Below, piece by piece: positions 1 through 8,735 of a DNA stretch of 34,726 bases (positions within the stretch are counted from its first letter, which is position 1; the number at the start of each line of letters is the position of its first letter). The notes below the pieces were generated by a model. That model saw only the letters and a list, made by a program, of their open reading frames with translations. It searched no databases and was not told where the DNA came from. The position numbers and the translations under genes were made by a program. Origin of the DNA: Pseudomonas entomophila (GTDB taxonomy: Bacteria > Pseudomonadota > Gammaproteobacteria > Pseudomonadales > Pseudomonadaceae); the NCBI RefSeq assembly GCF_013523125.1, contig NZ_JAAMQJ010000046.1:1-34726 (forward strand), written 5' to 3'.

Positions 1-5
1 GCGCT

Positions 6-142
6 GGATTGTGGGCCCTGCGGGCCCAATCGCGGCGCAGGGGCCGCTCACCCGTAGTGCCAGCACGGTGATTCAGCCAGGCGCGGTCTTCTGTAGGAGC
101 GGTCCCTGTGCCGCGATTGGGCCCGCCAGGGCCCACAAATCC
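6..142. repeat. REP-like inverted pair (BIME type)
   Basis: Two long arms, about 6-50 and 92-142, are imperfect inverted copies of each other. Each combines a GTGGGCCCTGCGGGCCCAAT-type block with a CGCGGC...GGGCCGCTC core. The arrangement matches the paired REP palindromes found between genes in P. putida-group genomes. No credible gene is seen in 1-238. The stretch lies downstream of the minus-strand methyltransferase gene, where REP pairs often sit. Confidence 0.7.
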
Positions 143-238
143 AGCCCCGCCGGACACACCGACGAGTGTCTGCCACTCAGCCAACCCCGCTGCTCACCGC
201 TCAGAAAATCCCCGTACGGCGACCCTGCTCCCTGCAAC

Positions 239-1138
239 CTAGCGCAACCCCTCGCTCAACTGCGCAATATGCTCCGGCCCGATCCCGCAGCACCCGCCGA
301 TCACGCTGGCGCCCTGGGCACGCCAGGCCTGGGCCCAGGTGAGGTACCCCGGTGGGTCCAGGTCTTCACGCAGCTCATCCAGGCCATCGTTCGCCTTCGC
401 CTCCTTGGGCTGCGGCGGGAAGGCATTGGCGTAGGCGCCGATGGCGATGTCGGCGTTCAACCGCTCGATCACCGCACGGGCCGCCTCGACCGCCCCGCCG
501 ATGACTTCCGGCTGACTGCAGTTGAACAGCACCGTCTGAACACCCAACGCGGCCACGGCCTCGACCGCTTCAGCCACCGGCTGGCCGGAACGCAGGCGGG
601 GAGTGTCGTCGGTGTCTTCGTCCTGGAGGGTGAATGAGACCCAGCGGGGTTTGCCGTCCTCGGGCAGGTGGCTGTGGATGGCGCGCACTTCCTCGACGGC
701 GCTCTGGGTTTCCATCAGCCACAGGTCGACATACGGCGCGAGGCCTTCGACCAAGGGCAGCACCACCTCGGCTACGCGTGCCGGTTGGAACAGGTCCGGG
801 CGGTACGAGCCGAACAACGGCGGCAGCGAACCGGCGACCTGCACCGCATGCGGGCTGGCATCGGTGGCGGTGCGCGCCAGGCGACCGGCCGTCTGCGCCA
901 GTTGGCGGCCTTCCTGGGCGAAGCGCGCCTCACCGATGTGAAACGGCACCACGGCATAGCTGTTGCTGGTGATTACCCGTGCACCGGCGTCGATGTAGGA
1001 CGCATGCACGCCTACTATGGCGTCGGGTGCTTCGGTCAGGGCCAGTGCCGACCATTCGGGTTGCCGAAACGGTGCACCGCTACGCTGCAGTTCGCGGCCC
1101 ATGCCACCGTCGAGAATGACCATCGCTCGCTGTTTCAT
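239..1138 (-). CDS. mmuM: Homocysteine S-methyltransferase (MmuM-like)
   Basis: A 299-residue homocysteine S-methyltransferase family protein. Members transfer a methyl group, typically from S-methylmethionine, to homocysteine to make methionine in the cytoplasm. The N-terminus carries the ILDGGMGREL motif. The zinc-binding cysteines are visible as NCS in the second half and GGCCG near the C-terminus, followed by GPEHI. Length fits the family (about 300). The reading frame stays open about 29 codons upstream, but that stretch is AT-rich and unrelated to the family, so I start at MKQRAMVILDGG. It is divergent from an amino-acid ABC transporter across about 100 AT-rich bases, which suggests uptake of a sulfur amino acid such as S-methylmethionine. 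That link is inference. The donor substrate cannot be read from the sequence. Confidence 0.88.
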   Translation of the reverse strand: MKQRAMVILDGGMGRELQRSGAPFRQPEWSALALTEAPDAIVGVHASYIDAGARVITSNSYAVVPFHIGEARFAQEGRQLAQTAGRLARTATDASPHAVQVAGSLPPLFGSYRPDLFQPARVAEVVLPLVEGLAPYVDLWLMETQSAVEEVRAIHSHLPEDGKPRWVSFTLQDEDTDDTPRLRSGQPVAEAVEAVAALGVQTVLFNCSQPEVIGGAVEAARAVIERLNADIAIGAYANAFPPQPKEAKANDGLDELREDLDPPGYLTWAQAWRAQGASVIGGCCGIGPEHIAQLSEGLR

Positions 1139-1241
1139 ATAACTACTCTGAAGGTGCTTATGAATAAAATTCACTAGGTACAGTGCGTTTATAACTATTA
1201 AATAGCCAAATTCATTTTTAGCCAAATATTCAGGTGGTTAC
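1139..1241. promoter_or_regulatory. Divergent AT-rich promoter region with repeats
   Basis: This 103-base gap between divergent genes is clearly AT-rich against its GC-rich surroundings. It contains a perfect palindrome TGAATAAAATTCA at 1161-1173. It also contains a 9-base direct repeat TAGCCAAAT at 1203-1211 and 1219-1227, with starts 16 bases apart. A purine-rich ribosome site (CAGGTGG) lies before the ATG at 1242. The repeats are candidate regulator sites. No regulator gene is adjacent, so the protein that binds is unknown. Confidence 0.5.
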
Positions 1242-2063
1242 ATGCGTCTTTCTTCCTGGCTCAGCACCGGGCTCGTTCTGTTCGCCGTCGCCTCGCAGGC
1301 CCATGCGAGCGCGACCCTCGACCGGGTCGAGTCGCGCAAGGAAATGGTCAACGTCCTGATGGAAAGCTATCCGCCGTTCTCGTTTCTGAACGACCAGAAC
1401 CAGCTCGATGGTTTCGACGTCGACGTGGCCAAGGCCGTGGCCGAGAAACTGGGTGTGAAGCTGCGCCTGGAAACACCGTCGTGGGACGTCATCGCGGCGG
1501 GCCGCTGGAGCGGGCGCTACGACGTGTGCATCTGCTCGATGACGCCGAGCAAGGCACGCGCCGAGGTCTTCGACTTCCCGGTGCAGTACTACGCGTCGCC
1601 CGCGGTGATCGTGGTCAACGCCCAAGACGATCGCATCCATTCGGCCAAGGACCTGAACGGCCGCAAGGTCGGCCTGACCAGCGCGTCGAGCTACGAAAGC
1701 TACCTGAACAAGAACCTGGTGATCGAAGGCGCCGAGGACACCCAGCTCGACTATCCCTTCGACACGGTGCAGGCCGCCCCCTACGACACCGACAACGTGG
1801 CCTTCCAGGACCTGGGCCTGGGCGCCGGCGTACGGCTGGATGCCGTGCTCACCAACCTGGTGACCGCGCAGCCGCGCCTGAACCAGGACAAGCGCTTCAA
1901 GCTCGCGGGCGCACCGTTGTACGAAGAGCCCAACTCGGTGGCCATCGAAAAAGGTGACCCCGAGTGGGACGCCAGGCTGCGCGAGGTGTTCGCCGCGCTC
2001 AAGGCCGATGGTACCCTGGCGACGCTGTCGCAGAAGTGGATCGGTGCCGACATCAGCAAATGA
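1242..2063 (+). CDS. Amino-acid ABC transporter substrate-binding protein
   Basis: A 273-residue periplasmic solute-binding protein of the polar amino-acid family (SBP_bac_3). Residues 1-22 form a Sec signal peptide: positive start, hydrophobic core and an AHASA cleavage region. The mature part opens with YPPFSFLNDQNQLDGFDVDV, the family signature in which the bound amino acid is contacted. SMTPSKARAEVFDF and the C-terminal LRE...LKADGTLATLSQKW are also typical. The stop overlaps the start of the permease gene (ATGA at 2060), so the two are translationally coupled. Its place opposite a homocysteine methyltransferase hints at a sulfur amino acid ligand, but specificity cannot be read from sequence alone. 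Confidence 0.9.
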   Translation: MRLSSWLSTGLVLFAVASQAHASATLDRVESRKEMVNVLMESYPPFSFLNDQNQLDGFDVDVAKAVAEKLGVKLRLETPSWDVIAAGRWSGRYDVCICSMTPSKARAEVFDFPVQYYASPAVIVVNAQDDRIHSAKDLNGRKVGLTSASSYESYLNKNLVIEGAEDTQLDYPFDTVQAAPYDTDNVAFQDLGLGAGVRLDAVLTNLVTAQPRLNQDKRFKLAGAPLYEEPNSVAIEKGDPEWDARLREVFAALKADGTLATLSQKWIGADISK

Positions 2064-2875
2064 GTGCACGTCCCTCCTCCTCCCTGCCCGCCGCGCGCCT
2101 TGCACGCCTGTTCGGTTTTCGTGCGCGGCTGTGCCTGACCTGGCTGGCGCTGTTCGCGGTGTTCGTGATGTTCTTCCTGAGCTTCGATCTGAAGTTCTCG
2201 ATCATCCTGGAGAAATTCCCCAACCTGGCCGGCCTGCGCCTGGGGCCCAATGGGTTCCTGCAAGGCGCGGCGCTGACCGTGTTCCTGTGCCTGTGCTCGA
2301 TCGCCGCGTCGGTGTTGCTGGGCTTCGCGGTGGCGCTGGCTCGGCTGTCGCGCAGTGCAGTGCTGGTGGGCGTGGCCAGCTTCTACACCTCGTTCTTTCG
2401 GGGCACGCCGCTGCTGATCCAGATCCTGCTGATCTACCTGGGGCTGCCGCAGATCGGTGTGGTGCCGGGGGCGATCAGTGCAGGGATCCTCGCCTTGTCG
2501 CTCAATTACGGCGCCTACCTGAGCGAGATCTTCCGTGCCGGCATCCTTGGCGTGGCCCAGGGGCAACGTGAAGCTGCCCTGGCCCTGGGGCTGCGACCGG
2601 CGCAGATCTTCTGCCACGTGACCTTGCCCCAGGCCATGCGGGTGATCATCCCGCCCACCGCCAACCAGTTCATCTCGATGCTCAAGGATTCGTCGCTGAT
2701 CTCGGTGATGGGGGTCTGGGAGGTCATGTTCCTGGCCCAGTCCTACGGGCGCTCGAGCTACCGCTACCTGGAGATGCTGACGACGGCGGCGGTGATCTAC
2801 TGGGTGCTGTCGATGGCCATGGAGCTGCTGCAGGCGCGGTTGGAACGGTATTACGGTAGGGCTTATCAGCGTTGA
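2060..2875 (+). CDS. Amino-acid ABC transporter permease
   Basis: A 271-residue inner-membrane permease of the HisM/GlnP family. A cytoplasmic N-terminus leads to a first membrane segment around ALFAVFVMFFL, followed by further hydrophobic segments. The transporter domain contains FFRGTPLLIQILLIY, the family N-terminal motif, and EIFRAGILGVAQGQREAALALGL, the EAA loop that docks on the ATPase. I chose the start at the ATGA overlap with the binding-protein gene, because the upstream in-frame stretch overlaps that gene and looks like its shadow. No ATP-binding subunit lies in this operon or nearby, so the transporter must share an ATPase encoded elsewhere or be incomplete. Confidence 0.9.
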   Translation: MSARPSSSLPAARLARLFGFRARLCLTWLALFAVFVMFFLSFDLKFSIILEKFPNLAGLRLGPNGFLQGAALTVFLCLCSIAASVLLGFAVALARLSRSAVLVGVASFYTSFFRGTPLLIQILLIYLGLPQIGVVPGAISAGILALSLNYGAYLSEIFRAGILGVAQGQREAALALGLRPAQIFCHVTLPQAMRVIIPPTANQFISMLKDSSLISVMGVWEVMFLAQSYGRSSYRYLEMLTTAAVIYWVLSMAMELLQARLERYYGRAYQR

Positions 2876-2944
2876 GCGGGTGCCATCGCAGGTAGGCTTG
2901 CGTGGTATCGAGGCAAGTTCGTCTGAGAGATAAGCGTTGTTGGC

Positions 2945-3074
2945 TCTGTGGCCCCTGCGGAGCCAATCGCGGGCAAGCCCGCTCCCGCACCCGTAGACAC
3001 ACCGCGATGAGGCAGAGCACTGCGATTCGTGTGGGAGCGGCCCCAGTGCCGCGATTAGGCCCGCAGGGGCCATG
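2945..3074. repeat. REP-like inverted pair between operons
   Basis: Arms at about 2945-2990 and 3029-3074 are imperfect inverted copies. Both carry the GGCCCCTGCGG / AATCGCGG core and the GCTCCC(A/G)CA tail typical of P. putida REPs. The pair occupies the first half of the 476-base gene-free stretch 2876-3351, directly after the permease gene. In 3078-3351 I see no gene. That part should hold the promoter of the chemoreceptor, but no clear -35/-10 or flagellar sigma-28 site stands out. Confidence 0.7.
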
Positions 3075-3351
3075 AAAACAGCGACGCCTTCGTATCAAAC
3101 AAGCCTGACTTGATAGCGCCCCGCTCAACCTGCTGCACACGCCTCCAGGGCAAACCGCCGCTTTTCAGATCCAACGCCTGTCTTTCCATGCACCTCCCAG
3201 ACCCTCTTCCCACATAGCCTCCCCCTATCGTCACAGTGCGAAGGATCAATTCGCGCCCGATGTGGTCATTACGTACTATCGCTTTGCCATTATCTGGCCT
3301 TATGCCACTTCTCGGCCCGGCACCTTCACACGTCCTTCAGGTTCTCCAGGC

Positions 3352-4992
3352 ATGAACAGATCACTCCCCCTCGCCACCCGTATCGGCCTTGGCTTCGCCG
3401 CCATCGTCTCGCTGCTCGTCCTGGTCACCGCCGTCGGCATCCAACGGGTCGGTTTCATCGATACGACGCTGGAGCATGTCAGCGAGAACGCGGCCAAGAT
3501 CCAGCGCTATGCGATCAACTTCCGTGGCAGCGTGCACAACCGGGCCATCGCCATCCGCGATGCGGTACTGGTCGACAACGACCGCGACCTGGCCCGCCAC
3601 CTGGATGAAATGACCACCCTGGAAAACGCCTACACCGAATCCGCCGGGCCCATGGACCAGCTGTTCGCGGCGCGCGGCGTGTCGGCCCAGGAGCAGCAGT
3701 TGCTACAGGCCATCAAGGCGATCGAGGCACGCACCCTCGCCTCGTCCAAGGCCGTGCTCGACCTGCGCCGCGCCGGCGACATCGCCGGTGCCCAGGCCTT
3801 GCTGCTGCGCGAGACGTCGGGTGACTACAGCGAGTGGCTCGACCGGGTGAACGCGCTGATCGACCATGAAGAGGCGTCCATCAAGCAGCAACTGGCCGAG
3901 GTGCATTCCACTGCCAGCCAGTTCCGCGGCCTCATGCTCGGGGCAACCGGCGTGGCCTTGATCCTCAGCGTCCTGCTGGCGATGGTGATCATGCGTTTCG
4001 TCCGCGCGACCCTGGGCGCCGAACCGACCGAGGTCGGTCAGGCCATCGAGCGGCTGGCGGCGGGCGATCTGTGCCAGGCGCTCGCGACGCGCTACCCCAA
4101 CAGTGTCATGGGCGTGCTCAAGACCGCCCAGGACCAGTTGGCCGATACCATCGCCCAGGTCCGCCTGGCGGCCCAGGAGGTCAATCGCTCCTCCGGTCAG
4201 CTGTCGCAGACCTCCAGCGCCAACAACGAACAGATCGGCCTGCAGACCCGCGAGACCGAGCAGGTCGCCACGGCCATCGCGCAGATGGCCGCCACGGTCA
4301 ACGAAGTCTCCGGCTACGCCGCCCAGGCCGCCGAAGCGACGCGACAGGCAGACCAGGAAGTCGAACAGGGCAATCGCCTGGTGGTAGGGACCACCACGGC
4401 CATCGAACAACTGGCCACGACCCTGGCCGACACCACCGAAACCGTCGAACAGGTGTCGCGCCAGGGCGAGCGGATCGAGACGGTGATCGACGTGATCAAC
4501 TCGATCGCTTCGCAGACCAACCTGCTGGCCTTGAACGCGGCCATCGAGGCAGCACGGGCGGGTGAGCACGGTCGCGGGTTCGCCGTGGTGGCCGACGAGG
4601 TGCGCTCGCTGGCCAACCGTACGCAGCAGTCGACCGAAGAGATCCGCGAGATGATCAGCGCCCTGCAAAGCGGCACTGCGACTGCCAGCCGAACCATGCG
4701 CAGCAGCTGCGAGCTGGCCGATTCGACCGTCACCCAGACCCGTGATGCCCAGCAGGCCCTGGCGCGCATCAGCCAGGAAGTCGGTGCCCTGAACGCGATG
4801 AATGCGCAGATCGCCAGCGCGGCCGTGCAGCAAAGTGCGGTGGCCGAGGACGTGGCACAGAACCTCAATCGGATCCATGGCTCGACGGTGCAGTCGTCCA
4901 GCGGTTCCTTGCAGGTGGCTTGCGCCAGTCAAGAATTGACCGAACTGGCCGATCGACTGACTGAAAAAGTCGCGATGTTCAAGGTCCGCTAG
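3352..4992 (+). CDS. Methyl-accepting chemotaxis protein (4HB sensor)
   Basis: A 546-residue transmembrane chemoreceptor that passes ligand signals to the CheA/CheW array. In order: membrane segment at about 11-31; a helical periplasmic sensor of about 160 residues resembling the four-helix-bundle class (4HB_MCP); a second membrane segment at about 194-214; a HAMP linker (AIERLAAGDL); and a long cytoplasmic coiled coil. The signalling hairpin, at about 382-426, includes SQTNLLALNAAIEAARAGE and GRGFAVVADEVR. There is no C-terminal pentapeptide for tethering CheR. The frame is open 30 codons upstream, but that sequence is not membrane-protein-like, so I start at MNRSLPLATRIGLGF. The ligand is unknown. 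Confidence 0.9.
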   Translation: MNRSLPLATRIGLGFAAIVSLLVLVTAVGIQRVGFIDTTLEHVSENAAKIQRYAINFRGSVHNRAIAIRDAVLVDNDRDLARHLDEMTTLENAYTESAGPMDQLFAARGVSAQEQQLLQAIKAIEARTLASSKAVLDLRRAGDIAGAQALLLRETSGDYSEWLDRVNALIDHEEASIKQQLAEVHSTASQFRGLMLGATGVALILSVLLAMVIMRFVRATLGAEPTEVGQAIERLAAGDLCQALATRYPNSVMGVLKTAQDQLADTIAQVRLAAQEVNRSSGQLSQTSSANNEQIGLQTRETEQVATAIAQMAATVNEVSGYAAQAAEATRQADQEVEQGNRLVVGTTTAIEQLATTLADTTETVEQVSRQGERIETVIDVINSIASQTNLLALNAAIEAARAGEHGRGFAVVADEVRSLANRTQQSTEEIREMISALQSGTATASRTMRSSCELADSTVTQTRDAQQALARISQEVGALNAMNAQIASAAVQQSAVAEDVAQNLNRIHGSTVQSSSGSLQVACASQELTELADRLTEKVAMFKVR

Positions 4993-5004
4993 GCCCAGGA
5001 CCGA

Positions 5005-5037
5005 CGCCTGGCCCGGGATCATGCACCGGGCCAGGCG
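5005..5037 (+). terminator. Hairpin after chemoreceptor gene
   Basis: A perfect 12-bp stem, CGCCTGGCCCGG (5005-5016) with its reverse complement at 5026-5037, encloses a 9-base loop just after the stop codon at 4992. There is no T-run, so it may act as an RNA 3'-end stabiliser or a weak or Rho-assisted terminator. Confidence 0.5.
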
Positions 5038-5110
5038 CCGGCCGGTACGCGCTGCCCTGGCCGCATTGCAGTAGAATAGGCAGTCGACGCACAGCGTAAT
5101 GGGATGGTGA

Positions 5111-6457
5111 ATGAGCGCCAACGACCCTCTGGGTTACTACCAACTGCTCGGGTTGCAACCGGGTGCCACACCGCAAGACATCAAGACCGCTTACCGCCGA
5201 CAGGCCATGGCCCTGCACCCGGACCGCAATCCCGGCCAGGACACCACACCGCAGTTCCAGACCCTCAACGACGCCTTCGCGACCTTGTCCGACCCGGTCG
5301 CCCGCGCCGCCTACGATGCGCGTGCCCAACAGTCGCCGCCACCCAAGGCCCCACGCTCGGCCAAACCTGAGCCGGTGCGCTGCTCGCGTTGCGGCAAAGT
5401 CTCGGCACAGCCGCGCGTGGTGGTGCTGCGTTCGGTCAGAAGCTTTCTGCTGCTGACGATGCGCAAGCCGATCGCGGGCATCTTCTGCAGCGACTGTGCC
5501 CGGCGCCTGGCGCTCAAGGCCTCGGCCACTACCTGGCTGCTGGGGTGGTGGGCCGTGCCGTGGGGGCCGTTGTATTCGCTGCAGGCCTTGTTCGAGAACA
5601 TGCTCGGTGGCGACCAGCCCGCGCTGGACAACACCCGGCTGCTGGCCTACCAGGCCAATTACTTCCAGACCCAGGGCCGGCACGACATCGCCTACGCCGT
5701 GGCCAGCGACGCCTTGAAGTTCTGTGCCAAGATCCGCCCGACGTCCCGTCAGACAGGCTTGATGCATGAGCGCGATGACCTGCGGATCCGGCTCAAGGCC
5801 TTTCTCGACGCCTTGAAGCCTGCGGCCCCGTCAGCGCCGCTGAAGAACAGCTGGCGGATTCTCAATCCACTGTTTCCGGCTCATGCCGCGGCCTTGGGCC
5901 TGGGGATCGCTGCCCTCTGCTTCGTGCTGGCCACCACGGTGTTCGACACGCCCAAGGCCGTACCTGACGGCAGCGATCAGTATTCGGTCCAGGCGCCGGC
6001 CGTCGCGCCTCAGCCGTCCCTCAGCCTGCCGGCTCAACCGGCCTACACCATGCCCCAGCGTGCGCCGAACGGTCAGCCCTGGCCGCAAGGCGCGGGCTAC
6101 CTCAAAGGTGAAGCGCAGACACGCACGGCCGGGTACTGCCAGGTCACCATCGACAACGTCGCCAACGATGCGGACATGCTGGTCAAGCTGGTGTCGCTGG
6201 CCGGCGACACGCCGCGCACGGCCCGCCAGATCTATGTGCCGGCCCACGGTACGTTCACCATGAAGAACGTGCAGCCGGGGCAGTACGATGTGCGCTACCA
6301 AGACCTGCGCAACGGCCAACGCTCGCGCTCGCAGGCGCTGACGTTTACCGAGAAGAAGACCGAGCGCGGTATCGAGTACAGCACCCTGACCTTGACCTTG
6401 AGCCGGGCCAAAGGGGGCAACGTGCAGGTGTTCGACTTGCCGAAAGAGGAATTCTAG
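5111..6457 (+). CDS. Membrane-anchored J-domain protein
   Basis: A 448-residue protein with an N-terminal J domain (about residues 4-72). It reads GYYQLLGLQPGAT, then YRRQAMALHPDRNPGQD with the HPD tripeptide that stimulates DnaK ATPase, then FQTLNDAFATLSDPVARAAY. Two CxxC pairs follow, CSRCGK and CSDCARR, likely a zinc ribbon. A hydrophobic TTWLLGWWAVPWGPLYSL stretch comes next, then a helical region, one clear membrane segment (AAALGLGIAALCFVLATTVF, about residue 260), a proline-rich linker and a beta-rich C-terminal domain. It lacks the G/F region and substrate-binding domains of DnaJ, so it is a specialised co-chaperone that would recruit DnaK to the membrane. The client is unknown. An upstream ATG at 5104 is out of frame. 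Confidence 0.85.
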   Translation: MSANDPLGYYQLLGLQPGATPQDIKTAYRRQAMALHPDRNPGQDTTPQFQTLNDAFATLSDPVARAAYDARAQQSPPPKAPRSAKPEPVRCSRCGKVSAQPRVVVLRSVRSFLLLTMRKPIAGIFCSDCARRLALKASATTWLLGWWAVPWGPLYSLQALFENMLGGDQPALDNTRLLAYQANYFQTQGRHDIAYAVASDALKFCAKIRPTSRQTGLMHERDDLRIRLKAFLDALKPAAPSAPLKNSWRILNPLFPAHAAALGLGIAALCFVLATTVFDTPKAVPDGSDQYSVQAPAVAPQPSLSLPAQPAYTMPQRAPNGQPWPQGAGYLKGEAQTRTAGYCQVTIDNVANDADMLVKLVSLAGDTPRTARQIYVPAHGTFTMKNVQPGQYDVRYQDLRNGQRSRSQALTFTEKKTERGIEYSTLTLTLSRAKGGNVQVFDLPKEEF

Positions 6458-6696
6458 GAGGCGTGAGTCCTTCGTGATTGGGGTATGCCCAGTGTAATGG
6501 CGATGGGCTTTGGCGAGGCCATCAAGGGGCGCCTGCTTCCAGGGATCCGGCTGCCAGTGCAGGTTGGCCTGATACGCGCAGTGGCTGATTCTAGGGGACC
6601 GAAGGGCCCACAAACCGTAGCCAACGCGTGGATCATGAACTGGAAGCTGGTCCGCCAGGCACGCCCCGTTGCGTCCGACACCTTCCTCTCAGCCGT

Positions 6697-7704
6697 TCAG
6701 CCGTCCTCGATCACGTCCAGCACGATCTTGCCGATGTGCGAGCCCTCCTCCATGCGCGCATGGGCCTGGCTCGCCTCACTCAGGGCGAACACCTGATCGA
6801 TGATCGGCCGGCAGCGTCCCTGTGCCAGCAACGGCCAGACGTGCGCTTCCAGGCTCTGGGCGATCGCCGCCTTCTCTTCGGCGCTGCGTGAGCGCATCAT
6901 CGAACCGGTCACGTGGGCCTGCTTGTCGAGCAGCTTCATCAGCTTGAAGCCGTCGATCGTGTCGCCGCCCAAGGTGCCGATGATCACCAGCCGGCCACGC
7001 CGCGCCAAGGCGGCCACGTTACGCTCGAAATAGCTGCCGCCCATGATGTCGAGGATCGCATCCACGCCCTTGTCCTGGGTCGCGGTGGCGATGGCGTCGG
7101 CGAAATCCACGTCGTGGTAGTTGATGGCCTCGGCACCCAGGGCGCGGATGCGCGCGCACTTGGCCTCGCTGCCGGCCGTGGCGAACGCCTTGATCCCGAG
7201 CGCGTCGCAGAGCATCAACGCCGTAGTGCCGATGCCGCTGGTGCCGCCATGCACCAGCACGGTTTCACCCGCGCGGGCCTGGCCCAGCTGGAACAGGTTG
7301 GCCCAGACGGTGAAGAAGGTCTCCGGGATCGCCGCGGCCTCGATCATGCTCACGCCTGCCGGCACCGGCAGCACCTGGGTCTCGACCACCGTGCAGTACT
7401 CGGCGTAACCGCCGCCATTGGTCAGCGCGCAGACCCTGTCGCCGACCTTGAACCGCCTGGCATCCGGCCCGACCGCGACGACGTCGCCGGCCACTTCCAG
7501 GCCCGGCACCGGACTCATGCCGGGCTTCATCGGGTAAGCGCCGGCGCGTTGCAGCACGTCCGGGCGATTGATGCCGGCGGCGTGCACGCGGATCAGCACG
7601 TCGTTTGCCTGGGGCGCAGGCGTGTCGGCCTCGGCCAGTGTGAGCACCTCCGGCCCGCCTGGGTGATCGATCTCGATGCGGCGCATGCGCTCGGGGTAGG
7701 ACAT
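6697..7704 (-). CDS. NAD(P)H quinone oxidoreductase (zinc-free MDR family)
   Basis: A 335-residue medium-chain reductase of the quinone oxidoreductase (PIG3/zeta-crystallin-like) branch. The N-terminal GroES-like domain has VHAAGINRPDVLQRAGAYP and PGLEVAGDVVAVG. The Rossmann half has VHGGTSGIGTTALML, the nucleotide-binding glycine motif. The cysteines that bind structural zinc in alcohol dehydrogenases are absent. It would reduce quinones or enones in the cytoplasm. A good ribosome site (AGGAG) precedes MSYPERMRRIEI, fixing the start; the upstream open frame is not homologous. It lies about 100 bases downstream of an AEC carrier on the same strand and may be co-transcribed with it. Confidence 0.88.
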   Translation of the reverse strand: MSYPERMRRIEIDHPGGPEVLTLAEADTPAPQANDVLIRVHAAGINRPDVLQRAGAYPMKPGMSPVPGLEVAGDVVAVGPDARRFKVGDRVCALTNGGGYAEYCTVVETQVLPVPAGVSMIEAAAIPETFFTVWANLFQLGQARAGETVLVHGGTSGIGTTALMLCDALGIKAFATAGSEAKCARIRALGAEAINYHDVDFADAIATATQDKGVDAILDIMGGSYFERNVAALARRGRLVIIGTLGGDTIDGFKLMKLLDKQAHVTGSMMRSRSAEEKAAIAQSLEAHVWPLLAQGRCRPIIDQVFALSEASQAHARMEEGSHIGKIVLDVIEDG

Positions 7705-7808
7705 GAGGGGTCTCCTGGCTGTGAAAGGATGTGCAATGGACCGGCCAGGCACGGGAGGTGTTCCGCCCGGCCGCGGCGCCAGGACGACGACCGGCTCCGT
7801 TCACGGCC

Positions 7809-8735
7809 TTACAGCAGGTAGGTCGCCACCACCATCACCGCCGGCAGGGCCAGCGCGGCGAGCAGTGTCTGCCCGGCGATGATCCCGGCCATCAGCGGTG
7901 CATCGCCGCCCAGCTGGCGCGCCATGATGTAGGCCGAGGACGCCGTGGGCAGCGCCTGGAACACCAGCGCGGCCATCGCCGCCTCGCCTTGGAGTCCGAA
8001 CAGCCGACAGAGCGCGACGGTGACCATGGGCATCAGCAGGAACTTGAAGCCGGACGACACGGCGATCGGCGCCAGCCAGTGCCTGACGGCGGACAGGTTC
8101 AATGCCGCGCCGATGCACAGCAGGCCCAGCGGCAGGGAAGCCTGCCCCAGCGCCTTGAGCGCCGACTCCAGACCCGGCGGCAGTGACGCTTCGAACAACC
8201 GGAACGCACCGCCCAGGGCGCAGGCGAGCAACAGCGGGTTCAGCAGCAGTTGCTTGAGCACGCCACGCCAGGTGGCCTGCTCACCGGCGCCATGGCGCGC
8301 GAACACCAGCACGCAGAGGATGTTCACCGTTGGCACGATGGCGGCATTGGCCACGGCCGCCAGGGCGATGCCGTGCGCTCCGAACAGGCCGGCAGCGGCC
8401 GAGACACCGACATAGTTGTTGAAGCGCACGCCGCCCTGGAAGACCGACGTGAAGGCAGGATCGTCGAAGGGCAGACGCCGACGCGCCGCCCACAGCACCG
8501 CCGCAACCAGCGTGGTGGCGACCACCAGCACGCCCATCAGGCGCCCGACCGGCACCTCGTCCAGCCGCGCCGTGGCCAAACCGTGGACGAACAGCGCCGG
8601 CAACAACACGTAGTAGCCGAGCTTTTCGGCCTGGGGCCAGAAGGTCTCAGCGATCCAGCCGCTGCGGCGCAAGGCGACGCCCAGAGCGATCAGCAGAGCG
8701 ACCGGCACCAGGGCCAGGATCAGCACACCGGTCAT
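7809..8735 (-). CDS. AEC family transporter (auxin efflux carrier-like)
   Basis: A 308-residue inner-membrane protein of the auxin efflux carrier family, with about ten hydrophobic segments arranged as two halves around a central cytoplasmic loop. Typical pieces are the N-terminal LILALVPVALLIALGVALRR, GVRFNNYVGVSAAAGLFGAHG in the first half, and FQALPTASSAYIMARQLGGD near the end. The last is a family hallmark in which the conserved proline breaks a membrane helix. Bacterial members export or import small carboxylates such as malate or malonate. The substrate here is not evident. The start ATG at 8735 has only a weak ribosome site. The next gene on the strand is the quinone reductase. Confidence 0.87.
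   Translation of the reverse strand: MTGVLILALVPVALLIALGVALRRSGWIAETFWPQAEKLGYYVLLPALFVHGLATARLDEVPVGRLMGVLVVATTLVAAVLWAARRRLPFDDPAFTSVFQGGVRFNNYVGVSAAAGLFGAHGIALAAVANAAIVPTVNILCVLVFARHGAGEQATWRGVLKQLLLNPLLLACALGGAFRLFEASLPPGLESALKALGQASLPLGLLCIGAALNLSAVRHWLAPIAVSSGFKFLLMPMVTVALCRLFGLQGEAAMAALVFQALPTASSAYIMARQLGGDAPLMAGIIAGQTLLAALALPAVMVVATYLL

Noticed and set aside
3703..5121. A 472-codon open frame on the minus strand
   Set aside because: It is fully antisense to the chemoreceptor gene, is low-complexity in His/Gly/Leu/Arg and resembles no family; it is a high-GC shadow.
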